Below, in pieces: positions 24,573 through 38,112 of a DNA stretch of 64,000 bases (the stretch's first letter is position 1; each line of letters opens with the position of its first letter). The DNA lies in assembly GCA_024362935.1 (NCBI GenBank), contig JANCRA010000169.1, positions 558,501 to 622,500 on the forward strand. Direction: 5' to 3'. This stretch comes from Setophaga petechia (Eukaryota > Chordata > Aves > Passeriformes > Parulidae). Both the position numbers and the translations under genes were made by a program. Under the pieces are notes generated by a model. That model saw nothing but the letters and a program-made list of their open reading frames with translations. It searched no databases and was not told where the DNA came from.

Positions 24573-25745
24573 TTGCAAAGGACCAAAAGATGCAGAACGA
24601 AGCTCACAGATGTTGCACAAGCAGGGGAAAAAGACAAAGACGAAGACACAACTCGCTGGGGAAGATATGAGGGACATGGCATGGATAACTAAAAGAAAAA
24701 ACAAAAATTTCTTTCCCAAAGTCAAAGCCATCAAATGGCAGGCCATATGCCATCAAGTGCAGGCACATGCAGCAGAGCTTGCCAAAACTGATCCCCGCTG
24801 AAGGCCAAAACACAAAGGAAGGACTTCCAAACTCCCTTGAATGGAGATACCATCAAAGCAATTGCAATCGGAGGAGAAAAAATAAAAATTGGGCAAATTT
24901 TGTCATTCCGAGAAAATGGCCAGCATTAAATCCCGCGCATTGCAAAGGACCAAAACATGCCAAAACTAAGCTCACAGCGGTTGCAAAAGCAGGGGAATAA
25001 GTCAAGGAGGAAGACACGACTTGCAGGGCAAGATACAAGAAACGCGGAAAGGATACCTAAAAGAAAAAAACAAAGAAATTTCTTTCCCAAAATGAAACCC
25101 ATCAAAAGGCAGGCCATATGCCATCAAGTGCAGGCACATGCATCAGAGCTTGCCAAAACTGATCCCCGCTGAAGGCCAAAACACAAAGGAAGGACTTCCA
25201 AACTCCCTGGAATGGAGATACCATCAAAGCAATTGCAATCGGAGGAGAAAAAATAAAAATTGGGGAAATTTTGTCATTCCGAGAAAATGGCCAGCATTAA
25301 ATCCCGCGCATTGCAAAGGACCAAAACATGCCAAAACTAAGCTCACAGCTGTTGCAAAAGCAGGGGAATAAGTCAAGGAGGAAGACTTGACTTGCTGGCG
25401 AAGATATAAGAAACACGGCATGGATACTAAGAAAACAAAAAAAAATCTTTCGCAAAGTCAAAGCCATCAAAAAGCATGGCATGCCATCAAGTGCAGGGAC
25501 ATGCACCAAAGATTCTTCTATTAGTCCCCATTGAAATCGCAAGATTCCGTTTCCCTTCCCGAAAGGAAATGTAATTTCCTTTCGGGAAGGGAAACGGAAT
25601 CTTGCGAACCCCAAAAGAAAGACTTACAAACACTCTGCAAAGGACATAGGATCAAAAGAAATGCAATTGAAAAGAACCCCACAAAAACCAGAAAATTCAG
25701 AGTTTTAGTCTCTTCAAAAAATGGTCTGGAAGGAACTGAGCGGCA
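24573..25745 (+). repeat. Unit 24: C-A-B
   Basis: C 24573-24939, A 24940-25310, B 25311-25745. Hairpin 25537-25607, loop GTA. Second copy of the unit 21 type. Confidence 0.93.
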
Positions 25746-26919
25746 TTGCAAAGGACCAAAAGATGCAGAACGAAGCTCACAGATGTTGCACAAGCAGGGG
25801 AAAAAGACAAAGACGAAGACACAACTCGCTGGGGAAGATATGAGGGACATGGCATGGATACCTAAAAGAAAAAACAAAAATTTCTTTCCCAAAGTCAAAG
25901 CCATCAAAAGGCAGGCCATATGCCATCAAGTGCAGGCACATGCAGCAGAGCTTGCCAAAATTGATCCCTGCTGAAGGCCAAAACACAAAGCAAGGACTTC
26001 CAAACTCCCTGGAATGGAGATACCATCAAAACAATTGCAATCGGAGGAGAAAAAAAAAAAAATTGGGGAAATTTTGTCATTCCGAGAAAATGGCCAGCAT
26101 TAAATCCGGCGCATTGCAAAGGACCAAAACATGCCAAAACTAAGCTCACAGCTGTTGCAAAAGCAGGGGAATAAGTCAAGGAGGAAGACACGACTTGCAG
26201 GGCAAGATACAAGAAACGCGGAAAGGATACCTAAAAGAAAAAAACAAAGAAATTTCTTTAACAAAGTCAAAGCCATCAAAAGGCAGGCCATATGCCATCA
26301 AGTGCAGGCACATGCATCAGAGCTTGCCAAAACTGATCCCCGCTGAAGGCCAAAACACAAAGGAAGGACTTCCAAACTCCCTGGAATGGAGATACCATCA
26401 AAGCAATTGCAATCGGAGGAGAAAAAATAAAAATTGGGGAAATTTTGTCATTCCGAGAAAATGGCCAGCATTAAATCCGGCGCATTGCAAAGGACCAAAA
26501 CATGCCAAAACTAAGCTCACAGCTGTTGCAAAAGCTGGGGAATAAGTCAAGGAGGAAGACACGACTTGCTGGCGAAGATATAAGAAACACGGCATGGATA
26601 CTAAGAAAACAAAAAAAAATCTTTCGCAAAGTCAAAGCCATCAAAAAGCATGGCATGCCATCAAGTGCAGGGACATGCACCAAAGATTCTTCTATTAGTC
26701 CCCATTGAAATCGCAAGATTCCGTTTCCCTTCCCGAAAGGAAATGTAATTTCCTTTCGGGAAGGGAAACGGAATCTTGCGAACCCCAAAAGAAAGACTTA
26801 CAAACACTCTGCAAAGGACATAGGATCAAAAGAAATGCAATTGAAAAGAACCCCACAAAAACCAGAAAATTCAGAGTTTTAGTCTCTTCAAAAAATGGTC
26901 TGGAAGGAACTGAGCGGCA
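25746..26919 (+). repeat. Unit 25: C-A-B
   Basis: C 25746-26113, A 26114-26484, B 26485-26919. Hairpin 26711-26781, loop GTA. Third copy of the unit 19 type, but with CCGGCGC at the end of A where units 19 and 22 have CCCGCGC. Confidence 0.93.
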
Positions 26920-28091
26920 TTGCAAAGGACCAAAAGATGCAGAACGAAGCTCACAGATGTTACACAAGCAGGGGAAAAAGACAAAGACGAAGACACAACT
27001 CGCTAGGGAAGATATGAGGGACATGGCATGGATACCTAAAAGAAAAAACAAAAATTTCTTTCCCAAAGTCAAAGCCATCAAAAGGCAGGCCATATGCCAT
27101 CAAGTGCAGGCACATGCAGCAGAGCTTGCCAAAATTGATCCCTGCTGAAGGCCAAAACACAAAGCAAGGACTTCCAAACTCCCTGGAATGGAGATACCAT
27201 CAGAGCAATTGCAATCGGAGGAGAAAAAAAAAAAATTGGGGAAATTTTGTCATTCCGAGAAAATGGCCAGCATTAAATCTGGCGCATTGCAAAGGACCAA
27301 AACATGCCAAAACTAAGCTCACAGCTGTTGCAAAAGCAGGGGAATAATTCAAGGAGGAAGACACGACTTGCAGGGCAAGATATAAGAAACGCGGCAAGGA
27401 TACCTAAGAAAAAAAACAAAGAAATTTCTTTCCCACAGTCAAAGCCATCAAAAGGCAGGCCATATGCCATCAAGTGCAGGCACATGCAGCAGAGCTTGCC
27501 AAAACTGATCCCCGCTGAAGGCCAAAACACAAAGGAAGGACTTCCAAACTCCCTGGAATGGAGATACCATCAAAACAATTGCAATCGGAGGAAAAAAAAA
27601 AAAAATTGGGGAAATTTTGTCATTCCGAGAAAATGGCCAGCATTAAATCCGGCGCATTGCAAAGGACCAAAACATGCCAAAACTAAGCTCACAGCTGTTG
27701 CAAAAGCAGGGGAATAAGTCAAGGAGGAAGACTCGACTTGCTGGCGAAGATATAAGAAACACGGCATGGATACTAAGAAAACAAAAAAAAATCTTTCGCA
27801 AAGTCAAAGCCATCAAAAAGCATGGCATGCCATCAAGTGCAGGGACATGCACCAAAGATTATTCTATTAGTCCCCATTGAAATCGCAAGATTCCGTTTCC
27901 CTTCCCGAAAGGAAATGTAATTTCCTTTCGGGAAGGGAAACGGAATCTTGCGAACCCCAAAAGAAAGACTTACAAACACTCTGCAAAGGACATAGGATCA
28001 AAAGAAATGCAATTGAAAAAAACCCCACAAAAACCAGAAAATTCGGAGTTTTAGTCTCTTCAAAAAATGGTCTGGAAGGAACTGAGCGGCA
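26920..28091 (+). repeat. Unit 26: C-A-B
   Basis: C 26920-27286, A 27287-27656, B 27657-28091. Hairpin 27883-27953, loop GTA. Third copy of the unit 20 type up to the end of the A; the B is a different subtype. Confidence 0.93.
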
Positions 28092-29262
28092 TTGCAAAGG
28101 ACCAAAAGATGCAGAACGAAGCTCACAGATGTTGCACAAGCAGGGGAAAAAGACAAAGACGAAGACACAACTCGCTGGGGAAGATATGAGGGACATGGCA
28201 TGGATACCTAAAAGAAAAAACAAAAATTTCTTTCCCAAAGTCAAAGCCATCAAAAGGCAGGCCATATGCCATCAAGTGCAGGCACATGCAGCAGAGCTTG
28301 CCAAAATTGATCCCTGCTGAAGGCCAAAACACAAAGGAAGGACTTCCAAACTCCCTGGAATGGAGATACCATCAGAGCAATTGCAATCGGAGGAGAAAAA
28401 AAAAAAATCGGGGAAATTTTGTCATTCCGAGAAAATGGCCAGCATTAAATCCGGCGCATTGCAAAGGACCAAAACATGCCAAAACTAAGCTCACAGCTGT
28501 TGCAAAAGCAGGGGAATAAGTCAAGGAGGAAGACACGACTTGCAGGGCAAGATATAAGTAACGCGGCAAGGATACCTAAGAAAAAAAACAAAGAAATTTC
28601 TTTTCCAAAGTCAAAGCCATCAAAAGGCAGGCCATATGCCATCAAGTGCAGGCACATGCAGCAGAGCTTGCCAAAACTGATCCCCGCTGAAGGCCAAAAC
28701 ACAAAGGAAGGACTTCCAAACTCCCTGGAATGGAGATACCATCAAAGCAATTGCAATCGGAGGAAAAAAAAAAAAATTGGGGAAATTTTGTCATTCCGAG
28801 AAAATGGCCAGCATTAAATCCGGCGCATAGCAAAGGACCAAAACATGCCAAAACTAAGCTCACAGCTGTTGCAAAAGCAGGGGAATAAGTCAAGGAGGAA
28901 GACACGACTTGCTGGCGAAGATATAAGAAACACGGCATGGATACTAAGAAAACAAAAAAAAATCTTTCGCAAAGTCAAAGCCATCAAAAAGCATGGCATG
29001 CCATCAAGTGCAGGGACATGCACCAAAGATTCTTCTATTAGTCCCCATTGAAATCGCAAGATTCCGTTTCCCTTCCCGAAAGGAAATGAAATTTCCTTTC
29101 GGGAAGGGAAACGGAATCTTGCGAACCCCAAAAGAAAGACTTACAAACACCCTGCAAAGGACATAGGATCAAAAGAAATGCAATTGAAAAAAACCCCACA
29201 AAAACCAGAAAATTCGGAGTTTTAGTCTCTTCAAAAAATGGTCTGGAAGGAACTGAGCGGCA
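28092..29262 (+). repeat. Unit 27: C-A-B
   Basis: C 28092-28458, A 28459-28827, B 28828-29262. Hairpin 29054-29124, loop GAA. The B start is CATAGCAAAGG, the only change seen in the conserved TTGCAAAGG block. Confidence 0.93.
29054..29124. repeat. B-monomer inverted repeat, GAA loop (type example)
   Basis: 34-bp arms with loop GAA. Seven copies have GAA (28828, 34217, 37678, 41089, 44553, 51878, 62733). The flipped form TTC occurs at 50335, 58848 and 61561. Confidence 0.94.
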
Positions 29263-30063
29263 TTGCAAAGGACCAAAAGATGCAGAACGAAGCTCACAGA
29301 TGTTGCACAAGCAGGGGAAAAAGACAAAGACGAAGACACAACTCGCTGGGGAAGATATGAGGGACATGGCATGGATACCTAAAAGAAAAAACAAAAATTT
29401 CTTTCCCAAAGTCAAAGCCATCAAATGGCAGGCCATATGCCATCAAGTGCAGGCACATGCAGCAGAGCTTGCCAAAACTGATCCCCGCTGAAGGCCAAAA
29501 CACAAAGGAAGGACTTCCAAACTCCCTGGAATGGAGATACCATCAAAGCAATTGCAATCGGAGGAGAAAAAATAAAAATTGGGGAAATTTTGTCATTCCG
29601 AGAAAATGGCCAGCATTAAATCCCGCGCATTGCAAAGGACCAAAACATGCCAAAACTAAGCTCACAGCTGTTGCAAAAGCTGGGGAATAAGTCAAGGAGG
29701 AAGACACGACTTGCTGGCGAAGATATAAGAAACACGGCATGGATACTAAGAAAACAAAAAAAAATCTTTCGCAAAGTCAAAGCCATCAAAAAGCATGGCA
29801 TGCCATCACGTGCAGGGACATGCACCAAAGATTATTCTATTAGTCCCCATTGAAAACGCAAGATTCCGTTTCCCTTCCCGAAAGGAAATGAATTTCCTTT
29901 CGGGAAGGGAAACGGAATCTTGCGAACCCCAAAAGAAAGACTTACAAACACTCTGCAAAGGACATAGGATCAAAAGAAATGCAATTGAAAAAAACCCCAC
30001 AAAAACCAGAAAATTTGGAGTTTTAGTCTCTTCAAAAAATGGTCTGGAAGGAACTGAGCTGCA
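29263..30063 (+). repeat. Unit 28: C-B dimer
   Basis: C 29263-29629, B 29630-30063. Hairpin 29856-29925, loop GA, with the GAAAACGC flank of the zone 1 dimers. The C tail is A-like. Confidence 0.93.
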
Positions 30064-31184
30064 TTGCAAAGGACCAAAAGATGCAGAACGAAGCTCACAG
30101 ATGTTGCACAAGCAGGGGAAAAAGACAAAGACGAAGACACAACTCGCTGGGGAAGATATGAGGGACATGGCATGGATACCTAAAAGAAAAAACAAAAATT
30201 TCTTTCCCAAAGTCAAAGCCATCAAAAGGCAGGCCATATGCCATAAAGTGCAGGCACATGCAGCAGAGCTTGCCAAAATTGATCCCTGCTGAAGGCCAAA
30301 ACACAAAGCAAGGACTTCCAAACTCCCTGGAATGGAGATACCATCAGAGCAATTGCAATCGGAGGAGAAAAAAAAAAAATTGGGGAAATTTTGTCATTCC
30401 GAGAAAATGGCCAGCATTAAATCCGGCGCATTGCAAAGGACCAAAACATGCCAAAACTAAGCTCACAGCTGTTGCAAAAGCAGGGGAATAATTCAAGGAG
30501 GAAGACACGACTTGCAGGGCAAGATATAAGAAACGCGGGAAGGATACCTAAGAAAAAAAACAAAGAAATTTCTTTCCCAAAGTCAAAGCCATCAAAAGGC
30601 AGGCCATATGCCATCAAGTGCAGGCACATGCAGCAGAGCTTGCCAAAACTGATCCCCGCTGAAGGCCAAAACACAAAGGAAGGACTTCCAAACTCCCTGG
30701 AATGGAGATACCATCAAAGCAATTGCAATCGGAGGAAAAAAAAAAAAAATTGGGGAAATTTTGTCATTCCGAGAAAATGGCCAGCATTAAATCCGGCGCA
30801 TTGCAAAGGACCAAAACATGCCAAAACTAAGCTCACAGCTGTTGCAAAAGCAGGGGAATAAGTCAAGGAGGAAGACTCGACTTGCTGGCGAAGATATAAG
30901 AAACACGGCATGGATACTAAGAAAACAAAAAAAAATCTTTCGCAAAGTCAAAGCCATCAAAAAGCATGGCATGCCATCAAGTGCAGGGACATGCACCAAA
31001 GAATCCTCTATTAGTCCCCATTGCATCGGGAAACGGAATCTTGCGAACCCCAAAAGAAAGACTTACAAACACTCTGCAAAGGACATAGGATCAAAAGAAA
31101 TGCAATTGAAAAAAACCCCACAAAAACCAGAAAATTCGGAGTTTTAGTCTCTTCAAAAAATGGTCTGGAAGGAACTGAGCGGCA
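30064..31184 (+). repeat. Unit 29: C-A-B (short B)
   Basis: C 30064-30430, A 30431-30800, B 30801-31184 (384 bp). The junction reads TTGCATCGGG, one base different from other short forms. Confidence 0.93.
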
Positions 31185-32357
31185 TTGCAAAGGACCAAAA
31201 GCTGCAGAACTAAGCTCACAGATGTTGCACAAGCAGGGGAAAAAGACAAAGACGAAGACACAACTCGCTGGGGAAGATATGAGGGACATGGCATGGATAC
31301 CTAAAAGAAAAAACAAAAATTTCTTTCCCAAAGTCAAAGCCATCAAAAGGCAGGCCATATGCCATCAAGTGCAGGCACATGCAGCAGAGCTTGCCAAAAC
31401 TGATCCCAGCTGAAGGCCAAAACACAAAGGAAGGACTTCCAAACTCCCTGGAATGGAGATACCATCAGAGCAATTGCAATCGGAGGAGAAAAAAAAAAAA
31501 TTGGGGAAATTTTGTCATTCCGAGAAAATGGCCAGGATTAAATCCGGCGCATTGCAAAGGACCAAAACATGCCAAAACTAAGCTCACAGCTGTTGCAAAA
31601 GCAGGGGAATAAGTCAAGGAGGAAGACACGACTTGCAGGGCAAGATACAAGAAACGCGGAAAGGATACCTAAAAGAAAAAAACAAAGAAATTTCTTTTCC
31701 AAAGTCAAAGCCATCAAAAGGCAGGCCATATGCCATCAAGTGCAGGCACATGCATCAGAGCTTGCCAAAACTGATCCCCGCTGAAGGCCAAAACACAAAG
31801 GAAGGACTTCCAAACTCCCTGGAATGGAGATACCATCAAAGCAATTGCAATCGGAGGAGAAAAAATAAAAATTGGGGAAATTTTGTCATTCCGAGAAAAT
31901 GGCCAGCATTAAATCCCGCGCATTGCAAAGGACCAAAACATGCCAAAACTAAGCTCACAGCTGTTGCAAAAGCTGGGGAATAAGTCAAGGAGGAAGACAC
32001 GACTTGCTGGCGAAGATATAAGAAACACGGCATGGATACTAAGAAAACAAAAAAAAATCTTTCGCAAAGTCAAAGCCATCAAAAAGCATGGCATGCCATC
32101 AAGTGCAGGGACATGCACCAAAGATTCTTCTATTAGTCCCCATTGAAATCGCAAGATTCCGTTTCCCTTCCCGAAAGGAAATTACATTTCCTTTCGGGAA
32201 GGGAAACGGAATCTTGCGAACCCCAAAAGAAAGACTTACAAACACCCTGCAAAGGACATAGGATCAAAAGAAATGCAATTGAAAAAAACCCCACAAAAAC
32301 CAGAAAATTCGGAGTTTTAGTCTCTTCAAAAAATGGTCTGGAAGGAACTGAGCTGCA
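31185..32357 (+). repeat. Unit 30: C-A-B
   Basis: C 31185-31551, A 31552-31922, B 31923-32357. Hairpin 32149-32219, loop TAC. The C has GATCCCAGCTG, shared with 33479. Confidence 0.93.
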
Positions 32358-33478
32358 TTGCAAAGGACCAAAAGATGCAGAACGAAGCTCACAGATGTTG
32401 CACAAGCAGGGGAAAAAGACAAAGACGAAGACACAACTCGCTGGGGAAGATATGAGGGACATGGCATGGATACCTAAAAGAAAAAACAAAAATTTCTTTC
32501 CCAAAGTCAAAGCCATCAAAAGGCAGGCCATATGCCATCAAGTGCAGGCACATGCAGCAGAGCTTGCCAAAATTGATCCCTGCTGAAGGCCAAAACACAA
32601 AGCAAGGACTTCCAAACTCCCTGGAATGGAGATACCATCAGAGCAATTGCAATCGGAGGAGAAAAAAAAAAAATTGGGGAAATTTTGTCATTCCGAGAAA
32701 ATGGCCAGCATTAAATCCGGCGCATTGCAAAGGACCAAAACATGCCAAAACTAAGCTCACAGCGGTTGCAAAAGCAGGGGAATAATTCAAGGAGGAAGAC
32801 ACGACTTGCAGGGCAAGATATAAGAAACGCGGGAAGGATACCTAAGAAAAAAAACAAAGAAATTTCTTTCCCAAAGTCAAAGCCATCAAAAGGCAGGCCA
32901 TATGCCATCAAGTGCAGGCACATGCAGCAGAGCTTGCCAAAACTGATCCCCGCTGAAGGCCAAAACACAAAGGAAGGACTTCCAAACTCCCTGGAATGGA
33001 GATACCATCAAAGCAATTGCAATCGGAGGAAAAAAAAAAAAAATTGGGGAAATTTTGTCATTCCGAGAAAATGGCCAGCATTAAATCCGGCGCATTGCAA
33101 AGGACCAAAACATGCCAAAACTAAGCTCACAGCTGTTGCAAAAGCAGGGGAATAAGTCAAGGAGGAAGACTCGACTTGCTGGCGAAGATATAAGAAACAC
33201 GGCATGGATACTAAGAAAACAAAAAAAAATCTTTCGCAAAGTCAAAGCCATCAAAAAGCATGGCATGCCATCAAGTGCAGGGACATGCACCAAAGAATCT
33301 TCTATTAGTCCCCATTGAATCGGGAAACGGAATCTTGCGAACCCCAAAAGAAAGACTTACAAACACTCTGCAAAGGACATAGGATCAAAAGAAATGCAAT
33401 TGAAAAAAACCCCACAAAAACCAGAAAATTCGGAGTTTTAGTCTCTTCAAAAAATGGTCTGGAAGGACCTGAGCGGCA
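32358..33478 (+). repeat. Unit 31: C-A-B (short B)
   Basis: C 32358-32724, A 32725-33094, B 33095-33478 (384 bp). Tandem copy of unit 29 at 2,294 bp. Confidence 0.93.
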
Positions 33479-34651
33479 TTGCAAAGGACCAAAAGCTGCA
33501 GAACTAAGCTCACAGATGTTGCACAAGCAGGGGAAAAAGACAAAGACGAAGACACAACTCGCTGGGGAAGATATGAGGGACATGGCATGGATACCTAAAA
33601 GAAAAAACAAAAATTTCTTTCCCAAAGTCAAAGCCATCAAAAGGCAGGCCATATGCCATCAAGTGCAGGCACATGCAGCAGAGCTTGCCAAAACTGATCC
33701 CAGCTGAAGGCCAAAACACAAAGGAAGGACTTCCAAACTCCCTGGAATGGAGATACCATCAGAGCAATTGCAATCGGAGGAGAAAAAAAAAAAATTGGGG
33801 AAATTTTGTCATTCCGAGAAAATGGCCAGGATTAAATCCGGCGCATTGCAAAGGACCAAAACATGCCAAAACTAAGCTCACAGCTGTTGCAAAAGCAGGG
33901 GAATAAGTCAAGGAGGAAGACACGACTTGCAGGGCAAGATACAAGAAACGCGGAAAGGATACCTAAAAGAAAAAAACAAAGAAATTTCTTTTCCAAAGTC
34001 AAAGCCATCAAAAGGCAGGCCATATGCCATCAAGTGCAGGCACATGCATCAGAGCTTGCCAAAACTGATCCCCGCTGAAGGCCAAAACACAAAGGAAGGA
34101 CTTCCAAACTCCCTGGAATGGAGATACCATCAAAGCAATTGCAATCGGAGGAGAAAAAATAAAAATTGGGGAAATTTTGTCATTCCGAGAAAATGGCCAG
34201 CATTAAATCCCGCGCATTGCAAAGGACCAAAACATGCCAAAACTAAGCTCACAGCTGTTGCAAAAGCTGGGGAATAAGTCAAGGAGGAAGACACGACTTG
34301 CTGGCGAAGATATAAGAAACACGGCATGGATACTAAGAAAACAAAAAAAAATCTTTCGCAAAGTCAAAGCCATCAAAAAGCATGGCATGCCATCAAGTGC
34401 AGGGACATGCACCAAAGATTCTTCTATTAGTCCCCATTGAAATCGCAAGATTCCGTTTCCCTTCCCGAAAGGAAATGAAATTTCCTTTCGGGAAGGGAAA
34501 CGGAATCTTGCGAACCCCAAAAGAAAGACTTACAAACACCCTGCAAAGGACATAGGTTCAAAAGAAATGCAATTGAAAAAAACCCCACAAAAACCAGAAA
34601 ATTCGGAGTTTTAGTCTCTTCAAAAAATGGTCTGGAAGGAACTGAGCGGCA
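33479..34651 (+). repeat. Unit 32: C-A-B
   Basis: C 33479-33845, A 33846-34216, B 34217-34651. Hairpin 34443-34513, loop GAA. Tandem copy of unit 30 except that the hairpin loop is GAA rather than TAC. Confidence 0.93.
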
Positions 34652-35822
34652 TTGCAAAGGACTAAAAGATGCAGAACGAAGCTCACAGATGTTGCACAAG
34701 CAGGGGAAAAAGACAAAGACGAAGACACAACTCGCTGGGGAAGATATGAGGGACATGGCATGGATACCTAAAAGAAAAAACAAAAATTTCTTTCCCAAAG
34801 TCAAAGCCATCAAAAGGCAGGCCATATGCCATCAAGTGCAGGCACATGCAGCAGAGCTTGCCAAAATTGATCTCCGCTGAAGGCCAAAACACAAAGGAAG
34901 GACTTCCAAACTCCCTGGAATGGAGATACCATCAGAGCAATTGCAATCGGAGGAGAAAAAAAAAAATTGGGGAAATTTTGTCATTCCGAGAAAATGGCCA
35001 GCATTAAATCCGGCGCATTGCAAAGGACCAAAACATGCCAAAACAAAGCTCACAGCTGTTGCAAAAGCAGGGGAATAAGTCAAGGAGGAAGACACGTCTT
35101 GCAGGGCAAGATATAAGAAACGCGGAAAGGATACCTAAGAAAAAAAACAAAGAAATTTCTTTCCCAAAGTCAAAGCCATCAAAAGGCAGGCCATATGCCA
35201 TCAAGTGCAGGCACATGCATCAGAGCTTGCCAAAACTGATCCCCGCTGAAGGCCAAAACACAAAGGAAGGACTTCCAAACTCCCTGGAATGGAGATACCA
35301 TCAAAGCAATTGCAATCGGAGGAGAAAAAATAAAAATTGGGGAAATTTTGTCATTCCGAGAAAATGGCCAGCATTAAATCCCGCGCATTGCAAAGGACCA
35401 AAACATGCCAAAACTAAGCTCACAGCTGTTGCAAAAGCTGGGGAATAAGTCAAGGAGGAAGACACGACTTGCTGGCGAAGATATAAGAAACACGGCATGG
35501 ATACTAAGAAAACAAAAAAAAATCTTTCGCAAAGTCAAAGCCATCAAAAAGCATGGCATGCCATCAAGTGCAGGGACATGCACCAAAGATTCTTCTATTA
35601 GTCCCCATTGAAATCGCAAGATTCCGTTTCCCTTCCCGAAAGGAAATTACATTTCCTTTCGGGAAGGGAAACGGAATCTTGCGAACCCCAAAAGAAAGAC
35701 TTACAAACACCCTGCAAAGGACATAGGATCAAAAGAAATGCAATTGAAAAAAACCCCACAAAAACCAGAAAATTCGGAGTTTTAGTCTCTTCAAAAAATG
35801 GTCTGGAAGGAACTGAGCGGCA
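34652..35822 (+). repeat. Unit 33: C-A-B
   Basis: C 34652-35017, A 35018-35387, B 35388-35822. Hairpin 35614-35684, loop TAC. The C begins with the GGACTAAAAGATG variant. Confidence 0.93.
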
Positions 35823-36941
35823 TTGCAAAGGACCAAAAGATGCAGAACGAAGCTCACAGATGTTGCACAAGCAGGGGAAAAAGACAAAGACGAAGACAGA
35901 ACTCGCTGGGGAAGATATGAGGGACATGGCATGGATACCTAAAAGAAAAAACAAAAATTTCTTTCCCAAAGTCAAAGCCATCAAAAGGCAGGCCATATGC
36001 CATCAAGTGCAGGCACATGCAGCAGAGCTTGCCAAAATTGATCCCTGCTGAAGGCCAAAACACAAAGCAAGGACTTCCAAACTCCCTGGAATGGAGATAC
36101 CATCAGAGCAATTGCAATCGGAGGAGAAAATTAAAAATTGGGGAAATTTTGTCATTCCGAGAAAATGGCCAGCATTAAATCCGGCGCATTGCAAAGGACC
36201 AAAACATGCCAAAACTAAGCTCACAGCTGTTGCAAAAGCAGGGGAATAATTCAAGGAGGAAGACACGACTTGCAGGGCAAGATATAAGAAACGCGGCAAG
36301 GATACCTAAGAAAAAAAACAAAGAAATTTCTTTTCCAAAGTCAAAGCCATCAAAAGGCAGGCCATATGCCATCAAGTGCAGGCACATGCAGCAGAGCTTG
36401 CCAAAACTGATCCCCGCTGAAGGCCAAAACACAAAGGAAGGACTTCCAAACTCCCTGGAATGGAGATACCATCAAAGCAATTGCAATCGGAGGAAAAAAA
36501 AAAAAATTGGGGAAATTTTGTCATTCCGAGAAAATGGCCAGCATTAAATCCGGCGCATTGCAAAGGACCAAAACATGCCAAAACTAAGCTCACAGCTGTT
36601 GCAAAAGCAGGGGAATAAGTCAAGGAGGAAGACTCGACTTGCTGGCGAAGATATAAGAAACACGGCATGGATACTAAGAAAACAAAAAAAAATCTTTCGC
36701 AAAGTCAAAGCCATCAAAAAGCATGGCATGCCATCAAGTGCAGGGACATGCACCAAAGAATCTTCTATTAGTCCCCATTGAATCGGGAAACGGAATCTTG
36801 CGAACCCCAAAAGAAAGTCTTACAAACACTCTGCAAAGGACATAGGATCAAAAGAAATGCAATTGAAAAAAACCCCACAAAAACCAGAAAATTCGGAGTT
36901 TTAGTCTCTTCAAAAAATGGTCTGGAAGGAACTGAGCTGCA
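35823..36941 (+). repeat. Unit 34: C-A-B (short B)
   Basis: C 35823-36188, A 36189-36557, B 36558-36941 (384 bp). The C tail has GAAAATTAAAAATTGG, repeated 1,119 bp later. Confidence 0.93.
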
Positions 36942-38112
36942 TTGCAAAGGACCAAAAGATGCAGAACGAAGCTCACAGATGTTGCACAAGCAGGGGAAAA
37001 AGACAAAGACGAAGACACAACTCGCTGGGGAAGATATGAGGGACATGGCATGGATACCTAAAAGAAAAAACAAAAATTTCTTTCCCAAAGTCAAAGCCAT
37101 CAAAAGGCAGGCCATATGCCATCAAGTGCAGGCACATGCAGCAGAGCTTGCCAAAATTGATCCCTGCTGAAGGCCAAAACACAAAGCAAGGACTTCCAAA
37201 CTCCCTGGAATGGAGATACCATCAGAGCAATTGCAATCGGAGGAGAAAATTAAAAATTGGGGAAATTTTGTCATTCCGAGAAAATGGCCAGCATTAAATC
37301 CGGCGCATTGCAAAGGACCAAAACATGCCAAAACTAAGCTCACAGCTGTTGCAAAAGCAGGGGAATAATTCAAGGAGGAAGACACGACTTGCAGGGCAAG
37401 ATATAAGAAACGCGGCAAGGATACCTAAGAAAAAAAACAAAGAAATTTCTTTCCCAAAGTCAAAGCCATCAAAAGGCAGGCCATATGCCATCAAGTGCAG
37501 GCACATGCAGCAGAGCTTGCCAAAACTGATCCCCGCTGAAGGCCAAAACACAAAGGAAGGACTTCCAAACTCCCTGGAATGGAGATACCATCAAAGCAAT
37601 TGCAATCGGAGGAAAAAAAAAAAAAATTGGGGAAATTTTGTCATTCCGAGAAAATGGCCAGCATTAAATCCGGCGCATTGCAAAGGACCAAAACATGCCA
37701 AAACTAAGCTCACAGCTGTTGCAAAAGCAGGGGAATAAGTCAAGGAGGAAGACTCGACTTGCTGGCGAAGATATAAGAAACACGGCATGGATACTAAGAA
37801 AACAAAAAAAAATCTTTCGCAAAGTCAAAGCCATCAAAAAGCATGGCATGCCATCAAGTGCAGGGACATGCACCAAAGATTCTTCTATTAGTCCCCATTG
37901 AAATCGCAAGATTCCGTTTCCCTTCCCGAAAGGAAATGAAATTTCCTTTCGGGAAGGGAAACGGAATCTTGCGAACCCCAAAAGAAAGACTTACAAACAC
38001 CCTGCAAAGGACATAGGTTCAAAAGAAATGCAATTGAAAAAAACCCCACAAAAACCAGAAAATTCGGAGTTTTAGTCTCTTCAAAAAATGGTCTGGAAGG
38101 AACTGAGCGGCA
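36942..38112 (+). repeat. Unit 35: C-A-B
   Basis: C 36942-37307, A 37308-37677, B 37678-38112. Hairpin 37904-37974, loop GAA. Confidence 0.93.

Larger units (their letters stand above)
19100..27600 (+). repeat. 3,519-bp nine-monomer super-repeat, about 2.4 tandem copies
   Basis: Corresponding monomer starts are 3,519 bp apart: 19882/23401/26920 (C), 20249/23768/27287 (A), 20619/24138/27657 (B), 21054/24573 (C), 22227/25746 (C) and 22595/26114 (A). Variants private to one of the three trimers inside the unit recur at this spacing, so the unit of amplification was three trimers rather than one. Similarity drops after about 27,600, where the B monomer lacks the ATCTTTGG variant. Confidence 0.92.
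18709..28091 (+). repeat. Zone 2: regular C-A-B trimers with a 3,519-bp super-period
   Basis: Eight consecutive C-A-B trimers, all with full-length hairpin B monomers and a GTA loop. Private variants recur every 3,519 bp (nine monomers): TTTAACAAAG near 19219, 22738 and 26257; GTTACACAAG near 19921, 23440 and 26959; CGCTAGGG near 19972, 23491 and 27010. Others appear in two copies, such as ATCTTTGG near 20752/24271 and CCCTTGAATGG near 21315/24834. About 2.4 super-repeat copies are visible. Confidence 0.93.
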
